NCBI RefSeq assembly: GCF_039555755.1
Contig: NZ_CP154631.1
Coordinates: 2,294,001 to 2,358,000 of the forward strand
DNA: 64,000 nucleotides
Direction of reading: 5' to 3'
Source: Pseudomonas sediminis
GTDB lineage: Bacteria > Pseudomonadota > Gammaproteobacteria > Pseudomonadales > Pseudomonadaceae
Shown here: in pieces, positions 60,922 through 64,000 of the stretch
Numbering within the stretch: position 1 is the stretch's first letter
Layout of the letters: the number at the start of each line of letters is the position of its first letter
Translations under genes and position numbers: made by a program
Notes under the pieces: model-generated
Databases searched by the model: none
Told to the model about the DNA's origin: nothing
The model's input: only the letters and a program-made list of their open reading frames with translations

Positions 60922-62027
60922 ACCTGACTCTCCGCGCAGCGTTGCAGTACCAGGCTGGCATTGTTGCCACCGAAGCCGAAGAAGTTGGCCAGCAGCAGGC
61001 TGTCAGCTGCCACGCGGGTCGGCTCGGCGCTGAGCGGCAGCACGGCTTCGGCGGCATAGTCCACACCCGGCAGGTTGGCGAGATTTTCCACCAGCAGCTG
61101 GGTTTCGCTGAGGCCACAGGCGCCCAGGGTATGACCGAGCCAGGGTTTGAGCACGCACAGTGGCGGCAGGGTGTCGCCGAACAGCAGGCGCACGCCATTG
61201 CTCTCGGCGCGGTCGTTGGCACCGGTGGCGGTGCCATGCAGCTTTACCAAGCCGATCTGTCCGGCCTCGACGCCGGCACTGCGCAGGGCCTCGCGCATCA
61301 CCCAGTCGATATGGCTGCCGTCTTCGCGGGTGGTGGTCAGGTTGCTGGTGTCGCAGGCGCTGAAGCCGCCGAGCAGCTTGGCCAGTGGCGCCTCGCCGGG
61401 CTCCCGAGCTAGCAGCGTGGCGGCATACGCCTCACCGAGAATCAGGCCGTCGCGCTCCGGGTGAAAGGGCCGGTAGGCGCCGCTCGGGCTGGTCAAGTCG
61501 AGGGCGCCGAAACCTTGCTGGGCGATGGCACTGGGCGTCTCGAAGGCCAGTACCAGCACACGTTCGTAGAGGCCGGCGGCGAGCATCCGTGCACCATACA
61601 GCAGGCCGTTGGCAGCGCTGGTGCAGGCGGTGTTGAGAGTGAACGCGTCAGCGAAACCCCAGCGTTGGCGCAGGTCTTCGGCCAGCAGGTCGAGCGGGGT
61701 CGAATGTTCTGGGCGAAAGCCGCCTTCTGCGGCGATCAGTTGTTCGAGGTCGTCGATATCCAGGCTGGTGCTGGCGATGATCAACAGGCAGTCATCCAGC
61801 GCACCTGGCTGTTCGCCCAGGGTCTCACTGAGCAGTCGGTCGCAGCGCTGCTGGCGGCTTTCACTGCTGCGGCTTACGGCCATGTAGGGGCGCGGTTGCT
61901 GCAGTTCATGCAGTCGGAACGAGCTCGGCACAGGCAGTTGGCCGGCTTGCAGAGCCACGCTGGCGGTGCGCAGGTCGTTGCCAAGGGCGCTGTGAAGGGC
62001 GCCGCGTTGGAGATAGATGGGCGTCAC
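60918..62027 (-). CDS. KAS I/II-type beta-ketoacyl-ACP synthase
   Basis: A 369-residue condensing enzyme. Cys-135 in LNTACTSAANG, His-264 in KLHGTATGANDRAE, Lys-294 and His-299 in LKPWLGHTLGACG form the Cys-His-His site with the expected lysine; all are present, so it should be active. It is shorter than FabF (about 410) and divergent from it, as in secondary-metabolite clusters. Overlaps the ACP gene and the chain-length-factor gene by four bases each. Confidence 0.88.
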   Translation of the reverse strand: MTPIYLQRGALHSALGNDLRTASVALQAGQLPVPSSFRLHELQQPRPYMAVSRSSESRQQRCDRLLSETLGEQPGALDDCLLIIASTSLDIDDLEQLIAAEGGFRPEHSTPLDLLAEDLRQRWGFADAFTLNTACTSAANGLLYGARMLAAGLYERVLVLAFETPSAIAQQGFGALDLTSPSGAYRPFHPERDGLILGEAYAATLLAREPGEAPLAKLLGGFSACDTSNLTTTREDGSHIDWVMREALRSAGVEAGQIGLVKLHGTATGANDRAESNGVRLLFGDTLPPLCVLKPWLGHTLGACGLSETQLLVENLANLPGVDYAAEAVLPLSAEPTRVAADSLLLANFFGFGGNNASLVLQRCAESQV

Positions 62028-62290
62028 TTTTTCTGCCTGATGAAGGCCGCGATGCTGGCGATGCTGTTGAGAATACGTCGCCCATCCTTGGCTCCTTCGA
62101 TGCGCACGCCATAGTGCTGTTGCAGCGCCAGGGAGACCTGCAGAGCATCGAGGCTGTCCATGGCGATACGACTTTGCTGACCGAACAACGGCTCGTCATC
62201 GGCGATGCTCTGCCAGTCGATGTCGTCTTCCTTGTCGCATTCACGGATCAGCAATTGCTTGAGTTCTTGTTCTAGTAATGTGTCGTCCAT
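62024..62290 (-). CDS. Acyl carrier protein
   Basis: An 88-residue phosphopantetheine-binding protein. Ser-46 in the DSL motif (AMDSLDALQ) carries the prosthetic arm. A four-helix pattern and acidic helix II are as expected. Different from housekeeping AcpP, so it probably serves the local ketosynthases. Starts inside the permease gene (19-base overlap) and ends inside the ketosynthase start. Confidence 0.9.
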   Translation of the reverse strand: MDDTLLEQELKQLLIRECDKEDDIDWQSIADDEPLFGQQSRIAMDSLDALQVSLALQQHYGVRIEGAKDGRRILNSIASIAAFIRQKK

Positions 62291-63462
62291 TGCGTTTGCT
62301 GCACTCGTCTGCGGAACAGGTAAAGCCCGCCGCCGCCCAGCACCAGGGCGAACAGCAGAAGGCGGGCACAGTCAGGGGCGATGTCGGCAAGCGTTCCCTG
62401 ACCCACCAGCAGGGTCAGGAAGGCGTCCAGCGCCCAACTCATCGGCGAGATTTCCGCCAGTTGGCTCATGGCCTCGGGCATCACGCTCTTGGGCACCATG
62501 ATGCCGCCGATGGCGGCGAGGATGATATTGAGACCGCCGCCGAGCAGCAATGCCTGTTCGCCGCTACGCGCCAGGGCGGCCAGCAGCAGGCCCAGGCTGC
62601 AGGCGGCCAGACTCAGGCTCAGTGCCAGCAGCGCGTAGGTCAGTGGCGAGCCCGGTAGGCTCAGGCCGCTCAAGCCGAGCAGCGGTAGCAGGTATACGCC
62701 GATGGCCAGCAATAGGGCGAACTGCAGCAGATTGATCGCCAGATAAGGCAGCAGCTTGCTCAGCACCAGAGTGGTGGGGCTCAGGCCCAGCGCACGAAAG
62801 CGTAGCAGGGCGCCGCTCTGCTGTTCACGCTGGAAGCCGCCGGCCATCGGCAGGGCGACGAAGAACATGCCGAAGATCAGCCAGGCCGGCACGCTCAGTT
62901 GGCTGGCGTTGGCCTTGCCGCTCAGTTCGCCGCTGGCCAGCATCTGCCGTTCGCTGATCTCGCTCTGGGTGCGCTGGCTGATCAGTTGCCAGCGTTGTTC
63001 GGTGCTCATCCCCGCGTCCAGCGCGTCGCTGTCTTCCTGGTAGGCCAGCAGGCGGGTCTGCGCCAGGGCGATGTTCAGCGCTGCGCGCAGGCGTTGGCGC
63101 GTCTGGCCATCGGTACGCGGAGGAAAGCTCAGCGTGGGGCCGATGTGAGGCGTTTCCAGCAAGGTCTCGGAAAAGTTCCTGGCCAGGCTGATGCGGGGCA
63201 AGGGTTCTTCGCTGCTGGCGAGCAGGTGGCTGCCCGGCAACTGTTCCTGCAGCGCATGCTGGAAGAAAGCGCTGGCTTCGCTACCTTGCTCGATCTCCAG
63301 CACCAGGCTCAAGGGCGGCGGCTGGTCACGCAGGTAGTTGGACAGTGCGGCTGCCATCAGCACGAGAAACAGGATCGGCATGATGAACAGCACGGCCAGT
63401 GCATGCGGGTCGCGCAGCAGCAGCAGGCATTCCTTGCGTACCAGCGCTAGCAACGGGCTCAC
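62272..63462 (-). CDS. ABC-2 type transporter permease
   Basis: A 396-residue membrane protein of the ABC-2 export type. One helix near the N-terminus (about 20-42), a large extracytoplasmic loop to about residue 210, then five helices from about 220 with LPMAGGFQREQQSGALLRFR at the start of the cytoplasmic loop and LPLLGLSG, LGLLLAALARSGEQALLLGG later. This layout fits exporters of lipids or drugs. Start is GTG 63462, in a GTGA overlap with the ATPase stop. Confidence 0.88.
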   Translation of the reverse strand: MSPLLALVRKECLLLLRDPHALAVLFIMPILFLVLMAAALSNYLRDQPPPLSLVLEIEQGSEASAFFQHALQEQLPGSHLLASSEEPLPRISLARNFSETLLETPHIGPTLSFPPRTDGQTRQRLRAALNIALAQTRLLAYQEDSDALDAGMSTEQRWQLISQRTQSEISERQMLASGELSGKANASQLSVPAWLIFGMFFVALPMAGGFQREQQSGALLRFRALGLSPTTLVLSKLLPYLAINLLQFALLLAIGVYLLPLLGLSGLSLPGSPLTYALLALSLSLAACSLGLLLAALARSGEQALLLGGGLNIILAAIGGIMVPKSVMPEAMSQLAEISPMSWALDAFLTLLVGQGTLADIAPDCARLLLFALVLGGGGLYLFRRRVQQTQWTTHY

Positions 63463-64000
63463 AGTCGGCCTCCATTGAGGCTCAGGTAGAGCTGTTCCAG
63501 CGACGGCCGGCCAAAGCGCAGCAGGCTCGGTGGAGTAGGCTGCGTGGCGAGGAACTGGGTGATCGCCAGCAGTTGCTGGCTGTCCAGATTGCCGATGCGC
63601 AGACCATCTGGCAGCGCCTCGGCGCTCAGTTGCAGCTGGTCGAGCAGTTGCAGAAAGCCAGTGGGAACCTGTTCCGGCCATTCCAGCAGCAGGCCGTGAC
63701 CGCCATCGAGCAGTTGCTGCTTGTCCACATCGAGGCGCACCTTGCCTTCATGCAGCAGCAGGATGCGCCCAGCCACACGCTCGACCTCGTCCAGATAGTG
63801 GCTGGTGTAGATCACCCCATGCCCCTCGGCGGCGAGCCGCTCGACGGCATCGAGCAGCATTTGCCGGCTGGCGGCATCGACGCCGACGGTGGCTTCATCG
63901 AACAGGTACAGGCGTGCGGGCTGGAGCAGGCCGATGGCGAAGTTCAGGCGGCGCTGCTCGCCACCGGACAGGCGTGCGGCGCGGCGTTGCAGTTTGTCTT
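63459..64000 (-). CDS. ABC transporter ATP-binding protein (partial, continues beyond window)
   Basis: The C-terminal part of an ABC ATPase; the N-terminus with Walker A lies beyond position 64000. Seen: signature LSGGEQRRLNFAIGLLQPA, Walker B LYLFDEATVGVD and the His-loop TSHYLDEVE. DEAT replaces the more usual DEPT after Walker B. The last 80 residues form an accessory C-terminal domain as in ABC-2 drug or lipid exporters. Overlaps the permease by four bases. Confidence 0.9.
   Translation of the reverse strand, partial: DKLQRRAARLSGGEQRRLNFAIGLLQPARLYLFDEATVGVDAASRQMLLDAVERLAAEGHGVIYTSHYLDEVERVAGRILLLHEGKVRLDVDKQQLLDGGHGLLLEWPEQVPTGFLQLLDQLQLSAEALPDGLRIGNLDSQQLLAITQFLATQPTPPSLLRFGRPSLEQLYLSLNGGRL

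Overview
The window is a high-GC chromosomal stretch from a gammaproteobacterium of the genus Pseudomonas, probably the mendocina/oleovorans/pseudoalcaligenes side of the genus. The evidence is the medium-chain PHA cluster phaC1-Z-C2-D-F-I, the gene order ubiE-ubiJ-ubiB-hisI-hisE-tatABC, hslVU-argS-priA-rpmE, ponA/pilMNOPQ-aroKB-damX-gltBD and hemE (the order I recall from P. aeruginosa), and Pseudomonas-type short intergenic repeats. No rRNA, tRNA or CRISPR array was seen.

Layout. 1-8.5 kb: a DUF2339/DUF3999 membrane-protein pair, a decayed 7TM-GGDEF gene, fbp, a DUF924 gene and two small lipoproteins (one a Blc lipocalin). 8.7-11.3 kb: an NTF2-like lipoprotein, pip-dtd, and rsmE. 11.3-16.5 kb (minus strand): ubiE-ubiJ-ubiB, then hisI-hisE-tatA-tatB-tatC-rsmE, tightly packed. 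16.6-24.1 kb: the PHA locus. The phasin genes phaI-phaF face phaC1-phaZ-phaC2-phaD, which carry two synthases, a depolymerase and a TetR-type regulator. A good sigma-54-type -24/-12 element lies upstream of phaC1. 24.2-31.7 kb (minus strand): DUF971, hslVU, a SPOR protein, argS, priA. 31.8-35.7 kb (plus): rpmE, a secreted nuclease, an M48 lipoprotein protease and maeB. 35.7-36.7 kb: the remnant of an IS1182-like element, cut off within a few bases of the ponA stop. 36.7-47.4 kb: ponA divergent from pilMNOPQ-aroK-aroB-damX. 47.8-56.1 kb: gltB-gltD, a glycerol-dehydrogenase-like gene and hemE.

56.2-64.0 kb is accessory and is the most interesting part. Two gene sets converge. On the plus strand are a DarA-like flavodoxin-fold protein, a DarB-like KAS III ketosynthase, a small possible helix-turn-helix protein and a BtrH-like acyltransferase. 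On the minus strand are an ABC-2 exporter, an acyl carrier protein, a KAS I/II ketosynthase and a short chain-length-factor-like protein without the catalytic cysteine. Together they look like a biosynthesis and export system for a resorcinol- or polyene-type lipid. It continues past the window edge.

A second unusual item is a structured intergenic repeat of about 140 bp, present twice (24.8 kb and 57.6 kb), each time directly at the stop codon of a gene. The two copies differ by paired, compensating substitutions in the stem and have unrelated outer arms that are each self-complementary.
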